From the NCBI GenBank assembly GCA_947568835.1, contig OX387610.1:3978501-4042500 (forward strand): a DNA stretch of 64,000 nt, read 5' to 3'. Under the pieces are notes generated by a model, which was not told the DNA's origin, searched no databases, and was given only the letters and a program-made list of their open reading frames with translations. Origin of the DNA: Protonemura montana. Lineage: Eukaryota > Arthropoda > Insecta > Plecoptera > Nemouridae. The position numbers and the translations under genes were made by a program. Positions 43,216-54,559 of this stretch are shown in pieces; positions within the stretch are counted from its first letter, which is position 1, and every line of letters starts with the position of its first letter.

Positions 43216-44660
43216 ACTGCCTTGCTTTCCGAAGGTCCCGGGTTCGATCCTAGTGACTGGCTATCCTGGTAGTGAGAGCGCCATGTATTGTGAGGCCCCA
43301 GATTCGATCCTGGTGGCTGGCTATCCTGATGGTGAGAGCGCCATGTCTGCCTTGCATTCGGGAGGTCCCGGGTTCGATCCTAGTGACTGGCTATCCTGGT
43401 AGTGAGAGCGCCATGTATTGCGAGGTCCCAGGGTGGCCGGCTATACTGATGGTGAGAGCGCCATGTCTGCCTTGCATTCAGGAGGTCTCAGGTCTGATCC
43501 TGGTGGCCGGCTATCCTGGTAGTGAGAGCGCCATGTCTGCCTTGCATTCAGGAGGTCCCAGGTTCGATCCTGGTGGCCGGCTATCCTGGTAGTGAGAGCG
43601 CCATGTCTGCCTTACATTCGAGAGATCTCAGGTTCGATCCTGGTGGCCGGCTATCCTGGTAGTGAGAGCGCCATGTCTGCCTTGCATTCAGGAGGTCCCA
43701 GGTCTGATCCTGGTGGCCGGCTATCCTGGTAGTGAGAGCGCCATGTCTGCCTTGCATTCGAGAAGTCCCAGGTCTGATCCTGGTGGCCGGCAATCCTGGT
43801 AGTGAGAGCGTCATGTCTGCCTTGCATTCGAGAGGCCCCAGGTTCGATCCTGGTGGCTGGCTATCCTGGTAGTGTCTGCCATGCATACAAGAGTTGCCAG
43901 ATTCAATCCTGGAGCCGGCTATCCTGGTAGTGAGAGCGCCATGTCTGCCTTGCATTTGGATGGTCCCAGGCTCGATCCTGATGGTCGGCTATCCTGGTAG
44001 TGAGAGCGCCATGTCTGCCTTGCATTCAGGAGGTCCCAGGTTCGATCCTGGTGGCCGGCTATCCTGGTAGTGAGAGCGCCATGTCTGCCTTACATTCGAG
44101 AGATCTCAGGTTCGATCCTGGTGGCCGGCTATCCTGGTAGTGAGAGCGCCATGTCTGCCTTGCATTCAGGAGGTCCCAGGTCTGATCCTGGTGGCCGGCT
44201 ATCCTGGTAGTGAGAGCGCCATGTCTGCCTTGCATTCGAGAAGTCCCAGGTCTGATCCTGGTGGCCGGCAATCCTGGTAGTGAGAGCGTCATGTCTGCCT
44301 TGCATTCGAGAGGCCCCAGGTTCGATCCTGGTGGCTGGCTATCCTGGTAGTGTCTGCCATGCATACAAGAGTTGCCAGATTCAATCCTGGAGCCGGCTAT
44401 CCTGGTAGTGAGAGCGCCATGTCTGCCTTGCATTTGGATGGTCCCAGGCTCGATCCTGATGGTCGGCTATCCTGGTAGTGTCTGCCATGTATGCAAGAGT
44501 TGCCAGGTTCGATCCTGGTGGTCGGCTATCTTGGTACTGAGAGCGCCAGGTCTGCCTTGCATTCGGGAAGTGCCAGGTTCGATCCTGGTGGCCGGCTATC
44601 CTGGTAGTGTCTGCCATGCATACAAGAGTTGCCAGGTTCGATTCTGGTGGCCGGCTATTT
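43205..44660 (+). repeat. Tandem array of tRNA-like units (about 83 bp, about 17 copies) with a 478-bp higher-order repeat
   Basis: Each unit has GGCCGGCTATCCTGGTAGTG, AGAGCGCCATGTCTGCCTTG, CATTCAGGAGGTCCCAGGTT, CGATCCTGG. It keeps tRNA order: D-arm-like TGGTAGTGAGAGC, anticodon-like CTTGCATTCAGG, B box GGTTCGATCC. From about 43509 the sequence repeats with a 478-base shift, apparently without change, for nearly 490 bases, including one shortened unit (GTAGTGTCTGCCATGCATAC). Confidence 0.9.
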
Positions 44661-44679
44661 ACTGGTCTACTTCTACAAA

Positions 44680-46400
44680 AGATGTGCAGCCATGCTTGAA
44701 GGAGCTTGTCAACGCCTCGTCGCTATTGTGATGTGAAAATTTCCCTGGAAACCGCGTTATTATATTCTGGTCTCCTATTACCCCAGGTTGCATGTGGAGC
44801 GCGCGAAAAAGACCGGCGGATTCCCTGTAATCTAATGAATAATTTCAGCTGGTAGCGACGCGAGCAAATCGGCTGATTGCAGATAGGGAGTCGGGGATTC
44901 CAGGTAACATGGTATGCACGAGCATGCTTTGCATTCTCATTAAATAAAGTAGCACAACACCATCGTGTTCGTTGAATAAATATGATATTTTAATAATTTA
45001 TTATTTGTATACGAACGGTTCTGCAAAATGCAAAAAACGCATTTTTTTTTATCAGAATCATATTACACAAATGTACACCACGTAGATTACATATTAACAA
45101 GAATCTCATAATTGCGTTTTTTTTTTTTTTTTTTTTTAATAACATCAATAACATCACATTAATCGAAACACCTTCTGGAATTGTCAACGAAGCTCGAGAC
45201 ACTGGCTTCTTAGACATTTAAACAAAGACGGGTAAAATTGACCGCTGACAAAACGGCGATATTTTCGAAGCTCTTTAGTTTTTCATATGTGTGTGGTCCG
45301 TTGGATCGTTATAGCTAACATAGCGACATATTCTGTTGTACGCCTGCAGGTACCTAGGTTTAATTAGTCGTTGTTGCCGATTTGTTGTTCGCACAGCGAC
45401 ATATCGTTTCGAAATTTATTTCCCTAACGGCACAGAAACGGCCGTGTTTTTTTTTTTTTTGTAAACATTTATTAGATACAACAATGATTTTGGTCTTGAT
45501 TTTCGATGACTACGGACACCGATTGCTATTTATTTCCCTCGTACAATTGATGTATGGAGATAAGTAATGGAAGATTTTGAGTAAGTTTAAATCTCTAATG
45601 TACTCGATCGTCTCGTGTTTATCTAGCGATAGCAAATACCAACTAGGGTTCAATAAAAAGTACAAAGATAGAAGTAGCAGGTAAATTACCCATAAGTAAA
45701 AAAAAAAAAAAAAATTAGGCTCGGCCCTCTACTGACAATAGCAATTATGTCCGGTAGGTTTCTGCACTAGTACAACGCACTGCGGCCGCCAAACGCAGCG
45801 TAACTGCGTGCGTGGCCGCAACAGATGGCGCGACCGTCGCGACTTTTGCTGCCCGATGAAATGACAGAACTAACGTGGAATACTTTAGCGGTAGGACTCG
45901 CATATCCCTGAATCAAAACGCTGCAAATAGCTACGGTTTTGCAACATGAATCGATGCGTCTACGAAGAACAATTACACTAATTACTAAATCATCTTATAT
46001 CAGCGTGTGATATTTTGGTTTCGCTTTCTCGTTGAATTCAATTCAGTTGTTTAATTGATTTAAATGAAATTGAAGTAGAAAAAAGGCATTCATTCAAATG
46101 CAATCCTAATACATACAAAAAAAAAAAGAACTAATCATTAAAATTACGGCTAATGACTTTCTCAATTCTAATAAACCATTTTCACTCTCTGTCTCTCTGA
46201 TAACACGCACACACACGCACATAGTTATGTGTGAAATAAATTAAATAGGGTAACCAACATCTTATGGCTCAGATTTTCTGAAAATTATCTAATTGCGTCG
46301 CCTTCAATGTTATGTTTCACAAGAACAAAAAATCGACGTAGGAATCGCATCACCAACACACAGCGTCCGGTCGACCGGAAGTCCATCCACTAGCTGCACA
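44680..46400. other. Downstream of SOCS, probably part 3' UTR
   Basis: AT-rich with A/T runs (45120-45138, 45446-45462, 45699-45714), a CpG-rich island about 45770-45850 and a CA-rich patch at 46205-46222. No gene seen. The part near 46400 may be SOCS 3' UTR. Confidence 0.4.
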
Positions 46401-46406
46401 CGGCGT

Positions 46407-47573
46407 TCAATGCGCATGCGGATACTCCTTCAAATATTTCTTCAACGACGCCGGCAACGGAAGATGACTCACACCCTGTGAAGACCTCTTCTTTATCTGG
46501 TCGTTGATCGCGAGCCTCGCCAAGTGTTGCAGCGACGGCAAGACCGAAGCCCGGTACAACGGCGTCGTCAACAAGATGTGGGAGTACATGTGCCCACTGG
46601 CATCGACCCACACCTCGTCCTTGACTCGGGGACCTTTCGTGTACCCGCTTTCTTTCGTCGCCTGGATGTAGTGCTCCACGAGTTTGACGACGCAGTCGAA
46701 CATGGGCATCAGCGGAGCCAACTTCTGCTCGGCGTCGAGACGAAACTGTCCGCACACGTAATGCAGCCGCACGCTGGTCGGACCCCGATCCGTCTGCACG
46801 CTCAGAGAGAACAAGAAGCGCGGGTCGGAACTGTCCCGCACCAGGAACGTGCCCGGCTGCGTATCCCGAAGCAGGTCCGAGCTGTCCTGCCAAGACAATC
46901 CCTCGTAGTACCACCCGGACATGCGCAGAGCGTCCATCGTGCCTGCAAGGCGAGTCAAGTCGATCTCCGACTGAAGCGGCGGTACCCAAGACTGTTGCCA
47001 CTGCCAAGGGGTGGTCAACGCGGGCATCGGAGGCGTCGGCAGCACGAACGACAACGGGATCGAAGGCGATGGCTGCGGCTTGGACAAAACGCAATCGTCT
47101 TGCATTATCAAGTCGTTTGCGCTGATTATGCCGCCGCCGGCCATGGCGGCAAGGACGCGATGGCTGGTATCGGGGGTGGTGAATGCTGTCACCGTGAGAT
47201 TCGGGGTGGTGGTGTGCTGGGAGGTGGTGATTGACACCGTCGTGCTGCCGCAAGGGGGCAAGTGCAGCGACACTGAGATTCCTCCGGCCATGTTTTGGGT
47301 GGCTTTCACGACGCACTGTTGCGTTTTCGCGGGCGCGACGGGTTTCGCGACCGGTGGCTCGACGATGCACGGCGACGGTGGCATTTGGTTGACGTATGTT
47401 CGGGACGACGGTGGCGCCGGCGGCGGCTGGTTCACGTAGCGAGGTGATACGGTGGCCATCGGTTTCGCGTTGCAGCATCGCGTTTGAGGAGTAGCGCTGA
47501 GATTCGTGTCGCCAGGCGGGTGTTGCTGTTGCGGGGTGTACGTGTGGGCACATCTGGGGCATGTCGTCAACAT
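46407..47573 (-). CDS. SOCS: Suppressor of cytokine signalling, CISH/SOCS2-like
   Basis: SOCS proteins bind phosphotyrosine sites on receptors or JAK kinases and recruit an Elongin BC-Cullin 5 ubiquitin ligase. From ATG 47573 the frame gives 388 aa. A long Pro/Thr/Gln/Ser-rich N-terminus (1-205) contains two YVNQ motifs (46-49, 60-63). The SH2 domain spans about 220-303 (GWYYEGLSWQDSSDLL, GTFLVRDSSDP with the phosphate-binding Arg246, FSLSVQTDRGPTSVRLHY, FRLD). The SOCS box spans about 346-385 (LPSLQHLARLAI for Elongin C; LPLPASLKKYLKEYP with the LPLP Cullin 5 box). A splice acceptor (TTTCCACAG) ends at 47619, and the frame stays open from there to the ATG, so coding could begin in an upstream exon. 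The exon is GC-rich, so long antisense and shifted frames overlap it; these are shadows. Typical CISH/SOCS2 proteins are about 200-260 aa. Confidence 0.95.
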   Translation of the reverse strand: MLTTCPRCAHTYTPQQQHPPGDTNLSATPQTRCCNAKPMATVSPRYVNQPPPAPPSSRTYVNQMPPSPCIVEPPVAKPVAPAKTQQCVVKATQNMAGGISVSLHLPPCGSTTVSITTSQHTTTPNLTVTAFTTPDTSHRVLAAMAGGGIISANDLIMQDDCVLSKPQPSPSIPLSFVLPTPPMPALTTPWQWQQSWVPPLQSEIDLTRLAGTMDALRMSGWYYEGLSWQDSSDLLRDTQPGTFLVRDSSDPRFLFSLSVQTDRGPTSVRLHYVCGQFRLDAEQKLAPLMPMFDCVVKLVEHYIQATKESGYTKGPRVKDEVWVDASGHMYSHILLTTPLYRASVLPSLQHLARLAINDQIKKRSSQGVSHLPLPASLKKYLKEYPHAH

Positions 47574-47649
47574 GACTCCATTACCGGACTGACGAGGGCG
47601 GCTCACTCGTTGAACGCTCTGTGGAAAGACAATGGAAAGCCGTTAGTTT

Positions 47650-47865
47650 ATTGTGTTTAACGACGCACTGTTTTGACGACGGGTCATGTGGTACTGGTCG
47701 AATGGCGTCAGTGAATGAGAGGGTGATGATGAGGTTGAACATGACATAGTACATAGAGGAGAGGAAACCCGGTGCCGGCACTTAGCTTACTCTTGCCGAA
47801 GAGTACCAAGGGGACCACAGGCTTAAAAACACTTCCGAAGGAAGTTACAACTCCAAACCATCAAT
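47650..47865 (-). mobile_element. 5S-SINE body/tail, minus orientation
   Basis: Minus reading: body with GGTACTCTTCGGCAAGAGTA, TGCCGGCACCGGGTTTCC, tail CATTCACTGACGCCATTCGA and AAACAGTGCGTCGTTAAACA. It lies just upstream of the SOCS coding exon, in its intron. Confidence 0.75.
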
Positions 47866-47869
47866 TTCT

Positions 47870-49350
47870 CTAACTTATTACTAAAGGCCATTCATTATAA
47901 GTAATAAGTGCAGAGTCCTCAATCAATAATCGATCATTACAAATTCAGCTGAAACAATTGTTCAGGAGGTGCGTAGTCACATTTCGTGGACGATTACACG
48001 ACGCAGCTATTTCCAGCAATGACCAAACGGCGAACGTGATTGACGACGCATTGTCACGGCATTACATATCAACACCTGATACCAATCTAATCCATCGGAA
48101 CAAGGCGCTTAGATAGAGAACTGCCACTACCTCTCAGATATTATCAGTTGGCAATACGGGGAAACCAGAGACGCTCTGAATTACCCGTCGATTGTTCACC
48201 CCTTGTCCAGTTTCGAGGTGGCCGTCAAGGAAATGAACTGAACAGGAAGTGACAGACAGATCCGGTTCGTAGCACCTGATAGTCTGGCTGTGTCAATGTC
48301 AATGTCAACCGCAGCCGAACAGCTGACAGTCAAGGCCAGGCAGGAGGCGGTGACAGAGAACGCCCATGTATTTAGCTAACCATGCTCGGAATAGAAAAGC
48401 GATTGCGATCGGCAAGCCTCGAGGCGCAGATGTTTGTTAAGGAAACGATACACGTTATTCGGTAACGCATTGCAGTCTTCGGTTACACAATAGTTACACG
48501 TTATGAACTATATTACAAAAGTTTGTCGATGATTTCACGTAGATTACACAATTGTTTTGTTATTATTTTCTCGTTGGCTATCTGTTTTTCAGACAGTTAA
48601 ATGCCCGGTTCCGACGAAAAATCGACCAAATGAAAACGACAGTGACGTCGAAGAGGTCAAAACACGAGCATGTTGCGACCTTCGTTGTCAGCCGCAACGA
48701 AAAATTATGTATAATCTTAATAATTTTTACCTTGAAAACGCCGTAACCTGGATTTGTGACCAGAACTGGCATTGTGGACGGTATTGACTCGGAATTGCGA
48801 ATGCATGAAGAACACAGATCGCGGAGACCGACCACACTCTTACACCCAAGTATCGCAAAGAACTGAGTATCGAACTTAACATGACAAGGTCTCTGGCGTT
48901 ATCGTTTACTATTATACTAAGTATCAGTAGTCATCCAATAGCGGCGATAAGCATCGTGCTATCGAAAGTTTTTCATGGAATACAGCGTCATTTTACGAGC
49001 GAAGTCAATCACCAGGCGCTAATTAATTACCGGAATATGTTACCTATCATTTCAAAGCTTTCGTCATCGTGTCACGTTCCTGGTATCGAATACGATTTGT
49101 TCGGCAAATTTCGATTCTGCGCAGACTGAAGCAATTGACAAAGTGTTTTTTTGTTTTTAGGTTATGTGAAACATTGTTACATCGATTGAATCATTCCCAA
49201 ATCGCTATCATTTGGCTAGTATTGTTTGACACATTATCTCCCGGTATCGGGTTAGCTTGTGAGTAATAGGCAAGACTATCGGACGGCTGTTGTCACAAAG
49301 CCCACGCAATCGACAGCGATATGGTGGGCCGGTCATTTCCGTTTTAATAC
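47870..49350. other. SOCS upstream region with one candidate plus-strand exon
   Basis: 48593-48784 follows an acceptor-like TTTTTCAG and reads openly on the plus strand (TVKCPVPTKNRPNENDSDVE, then EVKTRACCDLRCQPQRK) to a stop after HCGRY. It is Cys-rich and not recognised. The remainder, including CpG-rich 48290-48430, has no clear gene; a SOCS 5' UTR exon could lie here. Confidence 0.3.
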
Positions 49351-49364
49351 CGGTTGGCGGTTAC

Positions 49365-49745
49365 CATAGTGATCACCGAAGTTAAGCAACACTGCGCTGG
49401 GTCAGGTATTGGATGGGTGACCATCATACACATGACCAGTTCTGTTCGGGAGAGAGGTTGAAGGGATGCAAGTTAGTACAGCAACTTCACTCGCCTTGCT
49501 TTTCAACATCTCGACAGCATGGATTTGTGGAGGAATCCTGTTGATTGCGTTGTTTGTCTTCGAAAGGGACGTTAAGCCGGTGGTCCTCTAGGTGCTCTTT
49601 GACAGGAGTAGGGAACGTGCCGGCATCGGCCTCCCCCTCCTACCTTTTAGCTAAGTTAGGTTCATCACCATCCACTCATTCACCGACGCCATTAGACCAG
49701 TGCCGCACGGCCAGATGACAAAACAGTCGGTCGTTTAACCACACA
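49365..49745 (+). mobile_element. 5S-rRNA-derived SINE, head truncated
   Basis: Starts within the 5S-like head (GATCACCGAAGTTAAGCAAC, GGATGGGTGACC), then body and tail (CATTCACCGACGCCATTAGA). The copy is little diverged. Confidence 0.85.
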
Positions 49746-49749
49746 AATC

Positions 49750-50790
49750 ATCAATTATTTCCTTTCTGGCTGTTCACAGTGATTACACAACGCAAAGCAA
49801 TAGGACATATGAAAACATCATTAACAAACGCCTATCACAGGTCTCCCTATCTTTGACTCCCAACGGAGCACGTTTTTAAATAATTGTCCGTGTTAATTGC
49901 TTTTTAATTGATATCGTACACACACGAATCAAATCAAACGCATATTATCACTTATTTTTATTCGTGGAAATGATTGTTTATCAGAGGTCGGCCGTAACTT
50001 GTTGCTGCGTTTGCTTAGAGGGTGTCACCTTCACGCAATCACACAATCAAGGTTGCCACGTGCGTGCTCGTCACCGAGGAGACGGTCCTCGAGCTAGGAG
50101 ATCACAAGAGGGCAAGTGTACAAAATGTATGTGAGTTTAAAATACTGCGGATAATTTGCCAGTAGCTAAGATTTTCTCGGAAAACGAATTGAAAATGGTT
50201 ATGATTAACACAATCTACTTGAGAATTACCTTTGTTGAAATGATATCGCATAACGCAAGAACTTGGTAATTTGTATTGCGCCACTTTAAATTGAAATGGC
50301 CGACGACCAAGTTTACTTGCAAGACCTGCAAATGTGAGTGCTGGGCCTAATAGGCCTCGTAGCACTGCTCAGATGTGTTCAAACGATTTAATTACCAGCA
50401 AAAAAAAAATCCATAAATATAAAAATATAAATGAAAACAAAACATCTCTGCGTTTCGAAACATGTTCAAAATGTTCTCAGCTCGTTGTAGAGCGCGGGGT
50501 TCGAACCTGGAGGTGGCAGGCCGGTCATTAACGGATTGCACCGCCGCCTTGAATAGGCTTCCGAGAACGACACACGGCGGGGACCATGCACAATACCGGG
50601 CCAGTCTTCGTGTTACCAGCGCGGCCATGTGCGTGATGGCACCGACCAGCGAAAATACTGTGGTTACGTCGGGATTCCGGCTAACTTTGTTCACTTTTCA
50701 ACGGGGCCGGAGTTCGATTACAAAGTTTATTTCGGTATCCAACATAAAAAAAAATTGAGTTTATAGATATGGTCAGAGGGTCGTCTTTGA
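49750..50790. other. Unassigned, with a candidate first exon and a B-box-like site
   Basis: 50296-50333 is an ATG with 12 open codons (MADDQVYLQDLQ) ending at a donor GTGAGT; no partner exon was found. 50490-50512 has GGGGTTCGAACCTGG, a B-box-like site in a tRNA-like remnant. Nothing else stands out. Confidence 0.25.
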
Positions 50791-50799
50791 TTTTTAACT

Positions 50800-51090
50800 T
50801 TCTGCTGAGGAAACGAGCCGGCAACACTTGGTGATAGAGGTTGATACCCGATGGCACTTGCGACCGTCCTTTACAATATTTAACGATACATATTTAACAA
50901 TCGTTGAGGTAAGAATTGATAAAGAATAATTGAGTGTAAACCAGTCTAAAATGCGAGTAATCTGCGAGAAATAACGAAATTAAATTTTGTAACACGCGAA
51001 ACGACGGTGACTCCATCTGGTAGTATTATCCATTTTCGTCACGGTAAAGTAGTCATTTGGCGGCCGATTTCAGGGGACAATACCGGAAAA
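50800..51090 (-). mobile_element. MITE-family copy, reversed
   Basis: Contains GAGGAAACGAGCCGGCAACA and CAATCGTTGAGGTAAGAATT, the reverse of segments at 34.2 and 54.4 kb, and ends with GTAAAGTAGTCATTTGGCGG. Confidence 0.65.
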
Positions 51091-51099
51091 CGCGGTGCA

Positions 51100-52230
51100 T
51101 TTAATACCCGGTCTCAGCCCCAATCGTTGCTTCAGTAGAAATAATCCGCTCGCACTTTTATCGAGAAACGTTTGCCCGATGACCGATTACAAACCCGTGA
51201 GAAAACCAACGGGTAGATGCGTCCCGATCCGAGAAGCCGATCCCTCTTCCAGGAGCAAGGTCTTAGTGCGACCCGAATCCTCTTGCAAAGGCAAAGAAAT
51301 CCAGTCCCTTGGGGGTAGGCCACAAGCGATACATGCGAGGTAAAGGGTTGCCGGCTTTGAAGGGTGTCAGGGCGGCTTACAGGTTGTTTTCTAGGCTATT
51401 TTTACTGTAGGTTCACACGAAGCAAGTTTAGACTATATGGATTCACTGCTTGCAAACTTTCGCAGCCTTGCTCCTCTTCAATACACCGCTCGCTGATTTC
51501 TTATGCTTTGCGAAGAATATTACTGGCCGCATCCATCCCTTTCAATTTGGGAGTAAAGTTGTTACAACCATGGTAACAAGCCCTGAAAATCTGAAACGAG
51601 CTTCTGTGATTGGCTGATTATCTTGATTAACTTTATCTTTGCTTTGAAGCTCAGAGACTCTAAAAACCCTGCCATCATTATTGTACTTTAGGACAGTCTT
51701 CAAAGAGCAATCTTCAAAGGACTCTACCCAGAAACCTCAGGCCTGCAGACAGCAAAAAAGCAGAAAGGAGCCTAAACCAATCAGCACACACGCCATTCAG
51801 CTTATACGATTAGAGCACAGAGAAATATATTAACTCTGCTCAGTTCTCGGGTCTACTCAAGAGTCAGCCTAAAATACGACGAGAGCGCACAAAAACCTGA
51901 AGCGAATCAAATCAAAACTTTCCGTTCGTGGGCGGGAACGGGGCCCCGTGGTCTCCCTATAGCTCGTGTGGCATACAAATTAGATGGGCGAAGCGGTGAG
52001 AACGCCGACCTCGCCTATAGCAGCCTTTGCTCGGACAAGGAACTGTTGGGCTGGGCTGGCTTCTGGATAGACGTGATAGCAAGGCCTTGACGAATACAGG
52101 TACCAACACAGGGATCGCCTGTCATTTTGTAAATTTAGACGCTTACTATTATTGAATCGCGAGAAAGGCAGAGAAATTGTCGTCATTGTTGACTCAGCTG
52201 ACTACGTCAGCACGTAACCTACGTGAACTG
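51100..52230. other. Unassigned stretch
   Basis: Frames at 51095-51343 (plus) and 51132-51323 (minus) overlap and resemble nothing known to me. No RNA or repeat match seen. Confidence 0.35.
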
Positions 52231-52234
52231 AAAC

Positions 52235-52660
52235 TCTAAAAATCGGTCCTCGTGAGATCACAGAAGTTAAGCAACACTGCGCTGGGTCAGGTATTGGATG
52301 GGTGACCACAGAACGGTTTGGCGTGTTGGAAACACCGGTTCTTGTGAGATCACAGAAGTTAAGCAACACTGCGCTGGGTCGGGTATAGGATTGGTGACCA
52401 CCAAACGGTTTGGCGTGTAGGAAACACCACAGTGAGATCACAGAAGTTAAGCGATACTGCGCAGGGTCAGTATTGTATGGGTGACCACTGAATGCAATCT
52501 TGACAGCATGGATTTGCGGAGGAATCCTGTTGTTCGCGTTGTACAGACCTTCGGAAGGGTCGTTTGGGTCCCCTTGGTGCACTAAGATAAGAGTAAGCTA
52601 CGAGCAGGACTGAGTATCCCTTCCTCTCTTCTAGGCGAGGTTCATCATCATCATCCACTC
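52235..52660 (+). mobile_element. 5S-SINE with three tandem 5S-like heads
   Basis: Three head monomers (each GAGATCACAGAAGTTAAGC... to GGTGACCACnnAA) are followed directly by the SINE body (ACAGCATGGATTTGCGGAGG; CTTCGGAAGGGTCG) and a short tail (CATCATCATCCACTCATTCA). Confidence 0.85.
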
Positions 52661-52669
52661 ATTCAATGC

Positions 52670-54285
52670 GCATTTCCTCGAGCACTGTTAGCTCGTTGGA
52701 AATCGGTGCTTGCATTAGCGTTTTCCCTTTCGTTTTCATTATGGAGATTCTTGAGATTTAAAACATGATGTTCGCTCGGGAAATTATTACCGGCGGGCGG
52801 GTTTTCTTAGTAATCCAGTTGTGTTGGAAGTTTACTAAAAATAGTTCATTTTCGAATTGGATTTTCTGTCGACAACGATTTTCTGGGAAAGCAACTCGGG
52901 AAAAGTTGGTGGCAAAATATTGTGGAAATGTTACATTCGGAGTGTAAAGCTCGTATAGAGCCGAATACGGTTACGCCCCCTTTTGCCGTCGATTTTCCCT
53001 GACTAATTAACATGCACCTACTTCGACGCCTTTCATCGAAGATCATAAGTAAACAACAATAGCTCTTCTTCGTTGCTTTTGCCTAAAGTAAAAAAACATG
53101 CTAATCACGTCGCTGTTTTTCCATTTAGAAAGAGACACAACATTCAGTACAGAATCCGCTACTTGGAACTAGCGGCAGTACATACACTAATTACAACTCT
53201 CTAGATTTAGTGAGAAGAGGCAATTGGACTCACGAGTTCGTAGTAATTAGATTTTCACCCGGACAAGTTGCGAAATGAACATCATCAGCTCATGAAACCA
53301 GTTTATTATAAAGAAGGAAACGCATAAACTCGAGCATTATAAGTACTGACGTTGTTGAGTGCTCTGTTTTGGGGTTATTTGCCCGTACAAACGGTCAAAA
53401 GCCATTGCTACCTCACTGCTACTAGGCAACGAATAAAATTAAACATGGTCCAAGGCAAATTTACGGTTAATATTTAAAATATTTTAATATAACCTCAAAT
53501 AGACTCGAGTGAAAACAAAAGTGACAGCCTACTTTGTAACCCGCCAGATTCAAAATTCAAGATGGCCGATGAACGTTACATTCGATTTTTCGCTCATATG
53601 TTTTCCTTCAAAATGACTCGCGTTGTGCTATTATAGGCGCTCATTTAGGTCAAATTGTGAAAATGCCAAAAAAGTGAGACCTACATATTGCAATATCTTG
53701 GTCACCCCAGAATCTATTTTTATGTTCTTCCTGTTGTTAGATTTACTATGTAGTTAACTGCAAACAATGCCACTAACACTTTTTTGATATCTCCCTTAAA
53801 TTTGTTACTATTTGTGTTTTTACTAAAAAAACCATTCCTAAATAGAAATGAAAGACAATAATGCTCTGGGTTTATTTTTAAAAACTTTTGGGCCAATGTT
53901 TAGGGCCAATACGTCTGCAAAATTCCGCTTGTAACTAATTTTGTCTAACCTTAACCCTAAAACTCTTGGCTTCTTGTGCTTATTGCTGTGTGAACTGTGG
54001 GAGAGTTAAAGACAATTAGTGTTCCACATTCAACATGAAGTAAATGAATGTTGTTAGCTCAATGTTTGTTTTGTTGCGTTGTTGAAACCCTGGCTGCGTA
54101 TACGTTCCAGACAGACAATATCATAGGCCATGACCTGAATAACTCACACAAATTAGCGCTATACCTCGGGGAGGATGAGGTGGGCGGCGCGTTAGAGTTC
54201 CCAAATGAGCTGGGAAATAATATAACTTAAAGTTCAAAGCTTTAAATACTAACGCCTCGATGCTATTTAAAAGTATTAATGGTTA
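52670..54285. other. Unassigned stretch
   Basis: AT-rich. A frame at 54112-54230 (TDNIIGHDLNNSHKLALYLG, EDEVGGALEFPNELG) follows an acceptor-like TTCCAG but has no partner. AAGATGGCCGATG at 53561 resembles a start context. No gene is called. Confidence 0.3.
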
Positions 54286-54289
54286 AATA

Positions 54290-54525
54290 AAAGTTATTTC
54301 TCGCAGATAACTCGTATTCCAGACTGGTTTGCGCTAATTTAATCTGTATTGATGCTAACCTCAACGATTGATAAACATGTATTGCGATATTTTGAGTCGT
54401 AATTATTTAATTGTAAAGGTTTGTTAAAAAGGACGGCCGCAAGCGCCATCGATTGTCACCTATCGTTACCAGGTGTTGCCGGTCTCGTTTGCTCAGCAGA
54501 AAGTTTAAAATCAGCATTGGGACAT
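54290..54525 (+). mobile_element. MITE-family copy
   Basis: Contains AGATAACTCGTATTCCAGAC, ATGCTAACCTCAACGATTGA, AAAGGACGGCCGCAAGCGCC and TTGCCGGTCTCGTTTGCTCA. Confidence 0.7.
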
Positions 54526-54559
54526 TTTGTTGGATTTATTTTGCTCCATATCAAATGTG

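Noticed and set aside
43581-44433. Two identical 124-codon minus frames
   Set aside because: They are the same stretch of the tRNA-like tandem array repeated 478 bases apart, not genes.
41478-44660. CRISPR-like arrays of regular repeats
   Set aside because: There are no unique spacers; the units run head to tail, and the window is eukaryotic.
46390-47562. 390-codon minus frame and 236-codon plus frame over the SOCS exon
   Set aside because: Shadows of the GC-rich SOCS coding frame, which has the SH2 and SOCS-box domains; the shadows are Arg/His/Ala-rich without domains.
51095-51343. Protein gene on the plus strand
   Set aside because: An opposed frame covers the same bases, there are no splice partners and no family resemblance.
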